NCBI RefSeq assembly: GCF_004343075.1
Contig: NZ_SLXP01000007.1
Coordinates: forward strand, 124,001 to 188,000
DNA: 64,000 bases
Source: Rhodovulum marinum
GTDB taxonomy: Bacteria; Pseudomonadota; Alphaproteobacteria; Rhodobacterales; Rhodobacteraceae
Direction: 5' to 3'
The notes under the pieces were generated by a model, which was not told where the DNA came from, did no database searches, and saw nothing but the letters and a program-made list of their open reading frames with translations. This document shows positions 43,049 to 52,674 of the stretch, in pieces. Within the stretch, counting starts at the first letter, position 1, and each line of letters opens with the position of its first letter. Made by a program: the position numbers and the translations under genes.

Positions 43049-43810
43049 CTAAGCGTGAAAACGCATTCCCACCCAAAGAACAACCGCCATTAACTCGACA
43101 GCAATCATTGAAAAGCCTACCATGGATGCCATCAAGAACCTGGATATTTGCGCCTCCTTTCCAAGAATTATTACAACAGCGACGGCGATTGGCGCAAGGG
43201 TAAGAAAAAACGTCGCCCAAAACACAAAATCTATGGATACCGTCATTTCTGCCAACAGCTTGCCAAGGAAAAGATGGTCGACCCCTAGAAGCAAATACAT
43301 GTCAGATTCACGCCACGGCGGGAAGGCCCATGAAGTAAAGGTGAAGTAAGTCAAAATAGCGAAAGCGGCTAAGCGTAGCGCCATCTTCACCTTCGTATTA
43401 TCCGAGAAAGCCGCAGACCAAATTGTTAAAAAGAAAGCCGATGTGAGGACGGCGACACTTTCCGCTATGAAATACACGTTGAGATGAAAACTCTGCGAGA
43501 AGACTTCATCGCCAGTGTTGTAGTGCGCGTATGGCGGATATTGGTAACCATCAGGAGTGAGCAAAAAAGAACCCACGACTGTGTGATTGTAGAGTTCGGT
43601 CGAAACTGTAAAAATAGCCGCAAGCACCAAAGAAACCAACAGCACTCGAAGCGAGTCCACAGAGAACAAACCTCTGCTTGTTTCACCAATCGAGTTTGAA
43701 ACGGCGCCACTTATAAGGGCGGTAACGGCTATCGAAAGCGCAACAGCAAGCGCTACCAGGGCAATCGCGCAAGCAATTAGCGCAGCAATTAAAATAGCTA
43801 ATACCGCCAT
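43049..43810 (-). CDS. Orphan six-helix membrane protein in an AT-rich island
   Basis: A 253-residue protein with about six membrane helices: a very hydrophobic N-terminus (LAILIAALIACAIALVALAV), then helices near 56-73, 110-133, 145-165, 195-220 and 227-250, and a Tyr/Pro-rich loop (DGYQYPPYAHYNTGDE). The base composition and codon choice (GCA, GCT, AAA, ATT) differ sharply from all neighbours, a sign of recent transfer. I recognise no family. It is convergent with the aminotransferase gene and lies just past the amtB terminator. Confidence 0.75.
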   Translation of the reverse strand: MAVLAILIAALIACAIALVALAVALSIAVTALISGAVSNSIGETSRGLFSVDSLRVLLVSLVLAAIFTVSTELYNHTVVGSFLLTPDGYQYPPYAHYNTGDEVFSQSFHLNVYFIAESVAVLTSAFFLTIWSAAFSDNTKVKMALRLAAFAILTYFTFTSWAFPPWRESDMYLLLGVDHLFLGKLLAEMTVSIDFVFWATFFLTLAPIAVAVVIILGKEAQISRFLMASMVGFSMIAVELMAVVLWVGMRFHA

Positions 43811-43849
43811 ATGAAAGCAACCTGGAAGTTAATCAATATCTTAGGTCGT

Positions 43850-43892
43850 CATAGAATAAGGAGAAACCTCGGTCAATGGTTATTGACCGAGG
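43850..43892 (-). terminator. Rho-independent terminator of glnK-amtB
   Basis: A perfect 11-bp stem (CCTCGGTCAAT at 43867-43877 with ATTGACCGAGG at 43882-43892, loop GGTT) sits 20 bases after the amtB stop. On the minus strand the stem is followed by TTTCTCCTTATTCT. It also marks the right boundary of the AT-rich insertion. Confidence 0.85.
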
Positions 43893-43912
43893 CTCTCTTA
43901 GCTATCCGATGA

Positions 43913-45277
<1,365 letters not shown>

Positions 45278-45318
45278 CTGTACTGGTCCTTTTGCTTCCG
45301 GATCGTCGCGGGGCGCGC

Positions 45319-45657
45319 TCAGATCGCGTCTTCGTTGGTTTCGCCCGTGCGCACGCGAACGGCCTGGTTCACGTCGAGAACGAAGATCTTGCCGTCGCCG
45401 ATCTTGTCGGTCTTGGCGGTCTTGGCGATCGTCTCGACAACCTGGTCGGCCATGGCCGCGGCCACGACGATTTCCAGCTTCACCTTGGGAACGAAGTTCA
45501 CGGCGTATTCCGCGCCGCGATAGATTTCCGTGTGCCCGGATTGCGAGCCAAAGCCCTTGATCTCGGACACCATCATGCCGCGCACGCCGATGGTGGTGAG
45601 CGCTTCCCTCACCTCCTCCAGCTTGAACGGCTTGATTGCAGCAATGATCAGTTTCAC
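45319..45657 (-). CDS. glnK: Nitrogen regulatory protein P-II (GlnK)
   Basis: A 112-residue P-II protein. It starts KLIIAAIKPFKLEEVREAL after a GTG (45657), with GGAAGGG 9 bases upstream; no ATG is in frame at this position. The T-loop has Y51, the uridylylation site (TEIYRGAEYAVNFVPK), and the C-terminal signature GDGKIFVLDV. It senses 2-oxoglutarate and ATP/ADP and blocks AmtB. It is followed by amtB. Confidence 0.97.
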   Translation of the reverse strand: MKLIIAAIKPFKLEEVREALTTIGVRGMMVSEIKGFGSQSGHTEIYRGAEYAVNFVPKVKLEIVVAAAMADQVVETIAKTAKTDKIGDGKIFVLDVNQAVRVRTGETNEDAI

Positions 45658-45918
45658 GTCATGACCCTTCCGTTTACGTGGCAGGCGGTCCTGCGGGTGT
45701 ACCGACGCAAGGAGGGGCCTCCGGCACCGGGGAGACAAGGAATCCGCCGCCTCCGACGGCCGCCGCACTGGAAAGTTTGCACAATTTTTGCACAAATTAA
45801 TTTCCGTGATGGTTTTTTGTGCAGTTGTGAAAGCCGAAAACGTGAGCGGCTGGGAACTCCACATTGCCGGGCGGGCGCGGTAAGGTGGCCCGAGGCAGAG
45901 CAGACAATCGGAACGGCA
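45658..45918. promoter_or_regulatory. Divergent control region of glnK and the PBP gene
   Basis: The centre (45775-45830) is AT-rich in an otherwise GC-rich area. TTGCACAA occurs at 45777-45784 and again 11 bases on at 45788-45795, and TTGTGCA occurs inverted at 45817-45823. GTGCA-type half-sites are reminiscent of NtrC sites, but no clear -24/-12 (sigma-54) element with correct spacing is seen. It probably controls glnK-amtB. Confidence 0.45.
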
Positions 45919-48120
45919 ATGGGCAGCAAGGGCCGGAGAACACCCCCGCTCGTGGCGGAACGACGCTATCCCGCCAAGAAGGCGGGCGCGAAGAAACGCG
46001 CGCCCACCCGGCGCAAATCCACGGGCACGAAACGGCGCAGGACGCGGCGGTCGGGCAACGCCGTGACACGGTTTTTCGGCGGCCTCTTCCGCTGGATCCT
46101 GCGGCTGGTCTGGCGCATCGGCTCGCGGCTGGCGCTGATGGGCGCGGTCGTGGTGGGGCTTGCGGTCTTCTACTTCTACGTCCAGTTGCCCCCCGTCTCC
46201 GCGCTTCTGGACGGGCGCAACCGCGGCTCGGTCACGCTGCTCGACCGTTCGGGCCAGGTCTTTGCCTGGCGCGGCGAACAGTTCGGCGGCCAGATCACCG
46301 CCGCCACCGTGGCGCCCGCCCTGAAAAACGCCGTCATCGCCACCGAGGACCGCCGATTCTACAGCCATTTCGGCATCAGCCCGCGCGGCGTCGCAGGCGC
46401 GATCCGCATCAACCTGTCCGAAGGGCGCGGCCCGCTGTCGGGCCATGGCGGCTCGACCATCACCCAGCAGACCGCGAAACTGTTGTGCCTGGGCGTGGCC
46501 TATGACCCCGCGCAATGGAAATCCGAAGCCGAGTACGAGGCCGATTGCCGCCGCACCACGCTCGCGCGCAAGGCCAAGGAAGCGGTCTACGCCATGGCGA
46601 TGGAGGCCAAGTACACCAAGGACGAGATCCTGACGATCTACCTCAACCGCGCCTACCTGGGCGCCGGCGCCCGCGGCTTCGAGGCCGCCGCCCAGCGCTA
46701 TTTCGGCAAGTCCGCCAACCAGGTGAACGCCTCGGAGGCGGCGATGCTCGCGGGGCTGCTGAAGGCGCCGACCACCTATGCGCCCACCAACAACCTGGAA
46801 CGCTCGCGCAACCGGGCCAATCTGATCCTTGGGCTGATGCAGGACCAGGGCTACCTGACCGCCAAGCAGGCCGCCATCGCCAAGGCCAACCCGGCCGAAC
46901 TGTCGGCGGCCGCCGAATCGCGCTCGGGCGGGTATTTCGCCGACTGGGTGATGGGCGCAGGCCCCGATTTCCTGACCCGCACCACCACCGAGGACGTCAT
47001 CATCCGCACCACCTTCGACCCGCGCCTGCAAAAGGCCGCCGAAGATGCGCTCAAGGACGTGTTCGAAACCAAGGTGAAACCGGGATCGAAGGCCGAGGCG
47101 GCGATCGTGGTGATGTCCGCCGACGGCGCGGTGCGCGCCATGGTCGGCGGGCGCAAGACCACCATCGGCGGGTTCAACCGCGCCACCATGGCCCTGCGCC
47201 AGACCGGATCGGCCTTCAAACCCTTCGTCTATGCCGCCGCGCTCGACCTGGGCTACACGCCGAACGCCACCGTGGTCGACGAACCCTACACGATAAACGT
47301 CCCCGGATCCGGCCCCTACGCGCCCGAGAATTACGACCGGCGCTTTCACGGCCGGGTGACCCTGACCGAGGCACTGCAGCATTCCTACAATGTCCCGGCG
47401 GTGAAGGTCTCCGAATCGGTCGGCCGCGAGAACGTGCGCCGCATCGCCGCCGATTTCGGCCTCGACAGCGACCTGGCGCTCGGCCCGGCCCTGGCCCTGG
47501 GCGCCTCGGAATCGACGCTGATCAAGATGACCGGCGCCTATGCCGGCATCCTCAACGGCGGTTCCAGCGTCACGCCCTACGGCCTGGTCGAGCTGCGCTT
47601 GAAGGGCGAGACCGAACCGCTGATGGGCCAGGAAGGCGGCATGGGCGAACGCGTCATCTCCGAACGTGCCGCGCGCAGCCTGGTCTACATGATGCACCGC
47701 GCGGTCGAGGCCGGCACCGGGCAACGCGCGCAACTGCCCGGCTGGCAGGTCGCGGGCAAGACCGGCACCACCTCGGCGGCGCGCGACGCCTGGTTCATCG
47801 GCTTCACCGCCGACTACGTCGCCGGCGTCTGGATGGGCTACGACGACAACACGCCGCTGTCGGGCGTCACCGGCGGCGGACTGCCCGCCGAGATCTGGCA
47901 CGAAACCATGGCGCGCGTGCATGACGGGCTGACACCGCGCCCGCTGCCGATGCTGGTGCCCGACCGCCGCGACACGGCACCCGGCCAATATCCCGGCGAA
48001 ACCTATTCCTCGGGCGATGGCAATGGGGTCGAGCGCCCGCGCGAAACCGGCGGTGACGTGGCCGAACGCATCCTGCTGGAGGTGCTGGGCGCGATCCTGG
48101 GCACCGGCCGCGGCAACTGA
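45919..48120 (+). CDS. Class A penicillin-binding protein (PBP1A/1C family)
   Basis: A 733-residue bifunctional PBP. A highly basic cytosolic tail (1-60, with KKAGAKKRAPTRRKSTGTKR) precedes one membrane helix (about 70-90). The glycosyltransferase-51 domain has ATEDRRFYSHFGIS and GGSTITQQTAKLL; the transpeptidase domain has S431-x-x-K434 (TGSAFKPF), SYN, and KTGTT (K614). It polymerises and crosslinks peptidoglycan. The ATG at 45919 is preferred. The longer upstream frame is non-coding. Confidence 0.93.
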   Translation: MGSKGRRTPPLVAERRYPAKKAGAKKRAPTRRKSTGTKRRRTRRSGNAVTRFFGGLFRWILRLVWRIGSRLALMGAVVVGLAVFYFYVQLPPVSALLDGRNRGSVTLLDRSGQVFAWRGEQFGGQITAATVAPALKNAVIATEDRRFYSHFGISPRGVAGAIRINLSEGRGPLSGHGGSTITQQTAKLLCLGVAYDPAQWKSEAEYEADCRRTTLARKAKEAVYAMAMEAKYTKDEILTIYLNRAYLGAGARGFEAAAQRYFGKSANQVNASEAAMLAGLLKAPTTYAPTNNLERSRNRANLILGLMQDQGYLTAKQAAIAKANPAELSAAAESRSGGYFADWVMGAGPDFLTRTTTEDVIIRTTFDPRLQKAAEDALKDVFETKVKPGSKAEAAIVVMSADGAVRAMVGGRKTTIGGFNRATMALRQTGSAFKPFVYAAALDLGYTPNATVVDEPYTINVPGSGPYAPENYDRRFHGRVTLTEALQHSYNVPAVKVSESVGRENVRRIAADFGLDSDLALGPALALGASESTLIKMTGAYAGILNGGSSVTPYGLVELRLKGETEPLMGQEGGMGERVISERAARSLVYMMHRAVEAGTGQRAQLPGWQVAGKTGTTSAARDAWFIGFTADYVAGVWMGYDDNTPLSGVTGGGLPAEIWHETMARVHDGLTPRPLPMLVPDRRDTAPGQYPGETYSSGDGNGVERPRETGGDVAERILLEVLGAILGTGRGN

Positions 48121-48130
48121 GCCCCCGCGC

Positions 48131-48216
48131 CTTTCGGGTTTCGCCCCGGCTGTCGCCGGGGCGACCGGCTGGGGGCTCCGCCCCCAGACCCCGGGGATAT
48201 TTCAAGCCAGAAGAAG
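48131..48216. repeat. Dispersed intergenic repeat, copy D
   Basis: CTTTCGGGTTTCGCCCCGGC opens it; hairpin TCGCCCCGGC/GTCGCCGGGGCGA, then CTGGGGGC-TCC-GCCCCCAG, then CCCCGGGGATATTTC and tail AAGCCAGAAGAAG. It is in the opposite orientation to copies B and C and faces copy E tail to tail between the convergent PBP and mlaC genes. Confidence 0.85.
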
Positions 48217-48224
48217 ACCTCGCC

Positions 48225-48283
48225 CCTTCTTCTGGCCCGAAATATCCCGGGGGGAGTCCGAAGGACGGGGGGCAGAGCCCCCC
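48225..48283. repeat. Dispersed intergenic repeat, copy E
   Basis: Tail CCTTCTTCTGGCCCGAAATA, then TCCCGGGGGGAGTCCGAAGG and a GGGGGGC-AGA-GCCCCCC hairpin. It is inverted relative to copy D, 8 bases away, so the pair forms a larger palindrome-like structure between two convergent genes. The second hairpin of the full element is missing. Confidence 0.8.
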
Positions 48284-48289
48284 CGCGGA

Positions 48290-48907
48290 TCAGCCCAGCC
48301 GGCGCAGGTCCTCGATCAGGGCATCCAGATCGCCGCGGCGCCGGTCCAGCAGGGCGCCGATCTCGGTCCGCTCGGTGGCCAGCATATTCACACCCTCGAT
48401 GAAGATGTTGAAGAACAGGTCGCGCCCCGACCGGTCCGAAACCAGGAAGGTCACCTCGAACGGCGCCTGGCCGCGTAGAATCGCGGTGGTCTTGACCTCG
48501 TGGAAATTCTTCAGCGGGCGCGCCTCGCGCACCTTCAGCTCGCCGCCGATGAACTCCCGGAACCGGCGACCGTACTTGCGCGAGATATAGCCCTGGAAGG
48601 CGTCGGTAAAGGCGCGCATCTGCGCCGCGCTGGCCGACCGCGCCGCCACCCCGAGCGCCGAGCGGGCGATGATCGGCACATCGGCATAACGGGCGAAGAT
48701 ACGCTCGAACTCGGGCAGCATCTGCGCCTCGGAGCGGCCGGAATTGATCACCCGGTTGATATCGGCCACCACCCGGTCGATCAGCTGCGCCGCCTGTTGC
48801 GTGGTCAGCGCCCGTGCCGCCCCGGGCAGCGCCAGCACGGCGCCCGCGGCCAGGCCCGCGCCGATCAGCGCGCGGCGTTGGGGGTCACTGGGCATCTGGG
48901 TCGGCAT
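48290..48907 (-). CDS. MlaC-type lipid-binding protein
   Basis: A 205-residue periplasmic Ttg2D/MlaC-family protein. A signal region with an RR pair (DPQRRALIGAGLAAGAVLALP), then the MlaC domain with AQLIDRVVADINRVI, RSEAQMLPEFERIFARYADV and FIEGVNMLATERTEI. In the Mla system MlaC carries phospholipid from outer-membrane MlaA to the inner-membrane ABC transporter. GAGGACCCCT precedes ATG 48907. It overlaps mlaA by 23 bases. No MlaBDEF genes are nearby. Confidence 0.9.
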   Translation of the reverse strand: MPTQMPSDPQRRALIGAGLAAGAVLALPGAARALTTQQAAQLIDRVVADINRVINSGRSEAQMLPEFERIFARYADVPIIARSALGVAARSASAAQMRAFTDAFQGYISRKYGRRFREFIGGELKVREARPLKNFHEVKTTAILRGQAPFEVTFLVSDRSGRDLFFNIFIEGVNMLATERTEIGALLDRRRGDLDALIEDLRRLG

Positions 48908-49661
48908 AGGGGTCCTCATACGGGTCGAAATAGTCCGGCGTCGCGCCCCGTCCAAGCTGGAACCGGCGGTTCTGCAGGTAGGTCTGGCGCGTTTGCGCAT
49001 AGCTGTCGGCGCTGTCGTAAAGGATCGAATCGATCAGCTCGGACCGGTCGTAGCGCGCCCCCAGCCCCGAAAGCACCCTCAGCCCCGTCGCGGTTTCGCG
49101 CTGGTCGGCGCGCGGCAGGTGGCCCAGCGGGTTGATCGCCAGGTCGACCACCGCGCCCAGCGTGTCGCGCCCGGTGGACGGCCCCAGGAACGGCAGTTCG
49201 ACGTAATTGCCCTCGGCCACGCCCCAGACGTGCAGGGTCTCGCCGAAATCGGTGTCGATCTCGGGCGCGCCCATCGGCGTCGCCGGGTCCAGCAGGCCGC
49301 CCAGCCCGATCGTGGTGTTGACGAAGAACCGCGTCGTGTTCTGCGCCGCGTCGCCCGGGCGCAATTGCAGCAGGCTGTTCAGCACCTTGCCCGGCAGTGA
49401 CAGGTTGGCCGAGAAATTGCTGAACGCCGTGCGCACCGGGTCGGGCACCACGCGGCCATAGGATGTGGCCGCCGGGCGCACCAGCGCGCGGTCCAGCGCC
49501 ACGTTGAAATCGTGCACGCCGCGGTTCTGTACCTCGTAGGGGTCTGAAACCCCGCCGGGAATCGGCGCGGCACAGCCGGCCAGAACGGCCAGGGCGGCGG
49601 CGGCCGCGACGTGGCGCGGCCATCGAAGACGGTCGGTCGAAAGGGCGGGCACTGGCAGCAT
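48885..49661 (-). CDS. mlaA: MlaA (VacJ) lipoprotein
   Basis: A 258-residue outer-membrane lipoprotein: lipobox LAVLAGC (Cys near residue 30), then the VacJ domain with DPYEVQNRGVHDFNVALDRAL, RFFVNTTIGLGGLLDPAT, ETLHVWGVAEGNYVELPFLGPS and RDTLGAVVDLAINP. It extracts surface-exposed phospholipids from the outer membrane. Its 3' end overlaps mlaC, so the two are translated together. Confidence 0.95.
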   Translation of the reverse strand: MLPVPALSTDRLRWPRHVAAAAALAVLAGCAAPIPGGVSDPYEVQNRGVHDFNVALDRALVRPAATSYGRVVPDPVRTAFSNFSANLSLPGKVLNSLLQLRPGDAAQNTTRFFVNTTIGLGGLLDPATPMGAPEIDTDFGETLHVWGVAEGNYVELPFLGPSTGRDTLGAVVDLAINPLGHLPRADQRETATGLRVLSGLGARYDRSELIDSILYDSADSYAQTRQTYLQNRRFQLGRGATPDYFDPYEDPYADPDAQ

Positions 49662-49824
49662 CCGGATCAGGTGAAAGAACCCGGCTACGGAACCATGACG
49701 CGCCGCGGATCACAAGGGCCAAGCCCCGTTCCAAGCCGTCCGAACGTCTTCATTTTTCGGTTTCACCCGCTTCGGCGCGGCTGTAGCGTCGCCCGCGTCG
49801 GGACAGGCCACAAGGAGAGAGCCC

Positions 49825-50289
49825 ATGAGCGGACGATTCGAAACACGGCTGGCAGAGATGGGCGTGACCCTGCCCGAGGCGCCCGCGCCGGCGGCCAATT
49901 ACGTGCCTTACGTGGTCTCGGGCGACCTCGTGTTCGTCTCGGGCCAGATCGCGATGCAGAACGGCACCTTCCTCACCGGCAAGCTGGGTGCCGACATGGA
50001 TGTGGACGCGGGTGCCGCCGCTGCGCGGACCTGCGCGATCGGGCTTCTGGCGCAGGTCAAGGCGGCCTGCGGCGGCGATCTCGACCGGCTGCAACGGGTG
50101 GTGAAACTGACCGGCTTCGTCAACTCGACGCCCGAATTCGGCGACCAGCCAAAGGTGATCAACGGCGCCTCGGATTTCCTGGTCGAGGCGCTGGGCGATG
50201 CCGGGCGGCATTCGCGCTCGGCGGTCAGCGCGGCCTCGCTGCCCTTCGGCGTCGCGGTCGAGATCGAGGGCATTTTCGAAATCCGATGA
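49825..50289 (+). CDS. RidA family protein
   Basis: A 154-residue member of the RidA/YjgF family, longer than E. coli RidA and like the YjgH-type group. It has LVFVSGQIAMQNG, LTGFVNSTPEFGDQPKVINGAS and GRHSRSAVSAASLPFGVAVEIE, including the active-site Arg. RidA deaminates reactive enamine/imine intermediates. CAAGGAGAGA precedes the ATG. Its stop overlaps the next start (ATGA). Confidence 0.9.
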   Translation: MSGRFETRLAEMGVTLPEAPAPAANYVPYVVSGDLVFVSGQIAMQNGTFLTGKLGADMDVDAGAAAARTCAIGLLAQVKAACGGDLDRLQRVVKLTGFVNSTPEFGDQPKVINGASDFLVEALGDAGRHSRSAVSAASLPFGVAVEIEGIFEIR

Positions 50290-51062
50290 CACCGCTGCCC
50301 CGGGCCTTCCTGGACGCGCCCATCGCCCACCGGGCGCTGCATGACCGTGCCGCCGGGCGGCCCGAGAACTCGATCGAGGCGGTGCGCGCCGCGGTGGCGG
50401 CCGGTTACGGCATCGAGATCGACATCCAGGGGTCCGCCGACGGCGTGCCCATGGTGTTTCACGATTACGACCTCAAGCGGCTGACCGGCGAGACCGGGCG
50501 CATCGCCCGGCGCAATGCCCGCGAACTGACCGAAATCCGTCTGACCGGCGGGCAGACCGGCATCCCGACGCTCGAGGCGGTTCTCGAAGAGGTCGCGGGC
50601 CGGGTGCCCCTGCTGGTCGAGATCAAGGACCCCGACGGTGCCATGGGCCGCGACGTGGGCCGGATCGAACGCGCCGTCGCGCGCGCGGTTTCGGGCTATG
50701 CCGGCCCCGTGGCGGTGATGTCCTTCAACCCCCATTCGGTCGCCGATTTCGCGATGGCCGCCCCCGACGTGGCGCGCGGCCTGACCACCTGCGCGTTCGA
50801 GCGGCTGCACTGGCCGCGCCTGCACGCCCCCACCCGCAAGCTGTTGCGCGGCATTCCCGATTTCGACCGGATCGAGGCCGCCTTCATCTCGCATCGCTGG
50901 TCCGACCTTTCCCGCCCGCGGGTGGCCGAACTGCGCCTGCAGGGGGCGGCGGTTCTGTGCTGGACGGTCAAATCCCCGCGCGACGAGGAAACCGCCCGGC
51001 TTCTGGCGCAGAACGTCACCTTCGAGGGCTATGCCGCGGCCCGGCCCGTTCTGCCGGCTTGA
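50286..51062 (+). CDS. Glycerophosphodiester phosphodiesterase
   Basis: A 258-residue GDPD. Catalytic segments are AHRALHDRAAGRPENSIEA (HR...EN), GIEIDIQGSADGVPMVFHD (E, D, H) and LLVEIKDPDG. It lacks a signal peptide, so it acts in the cytosol on glycerophosphodiesters. It overlaps the RidA gene by 4 bases. Confidence 0.93.
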   Translation: MTPLPRAFLDAPIAHRALHDRAAGRPENSIEAVRAAVAAGYGIEIDIQGSADGVPMVFHDYDLKRLTGETGRIARRNARELTEIRLTGGQTGIPTLEAVLEEVAGRVPLLVEIKDPDGAMGRDVGRIERAVARAVSGYAGPVAVMSFNPHSVADFAMAAPDVARGLTTCAFERLHWPRLHAPTRKLLRGIPDFDRIEAAFISHRWSDLSRPRVAELRLQGAAVLCWTVKSPRDEETARLLAQNVTFEGYAAARPVLPA

Positions 51063-51110
51063 CCTCGGCCCGCCCCGGCCCATCTGACCGGGCAAGGCAG
51101 GAAAGCACGG

Positions 51111-52295
51111 ATGCCCGCAGAGCAAGTCGAAATCGAGGTTCTGTCGTCGCTGGCCGATATCCCGGCCGCCGAGTGGGACGCTTGCGCCTGCCCCGAGGCG
51201 GCCGATGGCGGCCGCCCCGACGACCCCTTCACCACGCACCGGTTCCTCAAGGCGCTGGAGGACAGCCGGTCCGTCGGCGCGGGCACCGGCTGGCAGCCGC
51301 ACCACCTGGCCGCGCGCCGGGCGGGCCAGATCATCGCGGTGGCCCCGCTTTACGCCAAGACCCACAGCCAGGGCGAATACATCTTCGACCACAACTGGGC
51401 GCATGCCTATGAACGCGCGGGCGGGCGCTATTACCCCAAGCTGCAGATCGCCGTGCCCTTCACCCCCGCCACGGGGCGGCGGTTCCTGACCCGGCCCGGG
51501 GCCGAACGGGCGGGCATGGCCGCGCTGGTGCAGGGCGCGATCCGGCTGGCCGCGCAGAACCGGCTGTCCTCGCTGCACGCCACCTTCTGCACCGAGGCCG
51601 AGGCGCGTGCCGGGGCCGACCTGGGCCTGCTGCCCCGCGTCACCCAGCAATTCCACTGGGAAAACGCGGGCTATGCCGATTTCGACGCCTTCCTCGCCTC
51701 GCTGTCCTCGCGCAAGCGCAAGAACATCCGCAAGGAACGCGCCACCGCCCAGGGCTTCGGTGGCACGATCACCGGCTATACGGGCGAGACGATCCAACCC
51801 GGCCACTGGGATGCCTTCTGGCGCTTCTACCAGGACACCGGCGCGCGCAAATGGGGCACGCCCTACCTGACGCGGGCGTTCTTCGACCGCGCCCACGACA
51901 CCCTGCGCGACGACATGCTCCTGGTGCTGGCCGAACGCGACGGCGAACCGGTGGCGGGCGCGCTGAACTTCATCGGGCGCAGCCGCCTGTATGGCCGCTA
52001 CTGGGGCTGTGTCGAGGATCACCCCTGCCTGCATTTCGAACTGTGCTACTATCAGGCCATCGACCACGCCATCGCGCACGGCCTGGACACCGTCGAGGCG
52101 GGCGCGCAAGGCGCGCACAAGCTCGCCCGCGGCTACCTGCCGGTGGCCACCCATTCGCTGCACTGGATCGCCGATCCGGGCTTTCGCGGCGCGATCGAAC
52201 AATATCTCGTGGCCGAACGCGACGCCGTCGAAGAGGAAATCGAGGTGATGACCGATTACGGCCCGTTCCGAAAGACGATGACGGAGGACACATGA
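51111..52295 (+). CDS. GNAT-fold protein of the DUF482 family
   Basis: A 394-residue protein starting [23 protein letters not shown] core of [19 protein letters not shown] and [32 protein letters not shown] marks the DUF482/peptidogalycan-biosynthesis group of GNAT-like proteins; the two parts resemble a tandem GNAT fold. The acceptor is unknown. It precedes the pterin dehydratase gene (stop and start overlap ATGA). Confidence 0.88.
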   Translation: MPAEQVEIEVLSSLADIPAAEWDACACPEAADGGRPDDPFTTHRFLKALEDSRSVGAGTGWQPHHLAARRAGQIIAVAPLYAKTHSQGEYIFDHNWAHAYERAGGRYYPKLQIAVPFTPATGRRFLTRPGAERAGMAALVQGAIRLAAQNRLSSLHATFCTEAEARAGADLGLLPRVTQQFHWENAGYADFDAFLASLSSRKRKNIRKERATAQGFGGTITGYTGETIQPGHWDAFWRFYQDTGARKWGTPYLTRAFFDRAHDTLRDDMLLVLAERDGEPVAGALNFIGRSRLYGRYWGCVEDHPCLHFELCYYQAIDHAIAHGLDTVEAGAQGAHKLARGYLPVATHSLHWIADPGFRGAIEQYLVAERDAVEEEIEVMTDYGPFRKTMTEDT

Positions 52296-52585
52296 CCGCC
52301 AAGCTGACCGATGCCGAACGCAAGGCCGACCTCGCCCCCCTGCTGGCCAATGGCTGGACCAAGACCAAGGGCCGGGATGCCATCGAAAAGACCTATGAAT
52401 TCAAGGATTTCGTCGCGGCCTTCGGGTTCATGACCCGCGCCGCGCTCTGGGCCGAGAAACTGAACCACCACCCCGAATGGTTCAACGTCTACAAGACGGT
52501 GCAGGTCACGCTGTCCACCCATGACGCGGGCGGGCTGACCATGCTGGACGTGAAACTGGCCCGCAAGATGGACGCGCTGGCCTGA
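52292..52585 (+). CDS. 4a-Hydroxytetrahydrobiopterin dehydratase
   Basis: A 97-residue PCD/PhhB protein. The catalytic segment [22 protein letters not shown] contains the His-His-Pro-Glu-Trp motif. It regenerates dihydrobiopterin after aromatic hydroxylation, and in bacteria may also handle oxidised pterins. GGAGGACAC precedes the ATG. No phenylalanine hydroxylase gene is adjacent. Confidence 0.92.
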   Translation: MTAKLTDAERKADLAPLLANGWTKTKGRDAIEKTYEFKDFVAAFGFMTRAALWAEKLNHHPEWFNVYKTVQVTLSTHDAGGLTMLDVKLARKMDALA

Positions 52586-52674
52586 ACGCGCTGCGCCCTG
52601 CGCCGATTTTGCACTGGCCACCGCCCGCCGCGGCCCCTAGCATTCGCACCGTAACGGTCTGAAAGGTCAGGACA

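Noticed and set aside
43049-43810. AT-rich island as prophage or transposon remnant
   Set aside because: No integrase, transposase, terminal inverted repeats or target duplications are visible; only one gene is present.
45784-45796. Sigma-54 promoter for glnK
   Set aside because: The GC/GG dinucleotides are not at the required 10-base separation and the -24 GG is missing.
45319-47988. Long minus-strand frame continuous with glnK and antisense to the PBP gene
   Set aside because: Only the last 112 residues are protein-like (GlnK from GTG 45657); the rest lacks motifs and opposes a well-supported gene.
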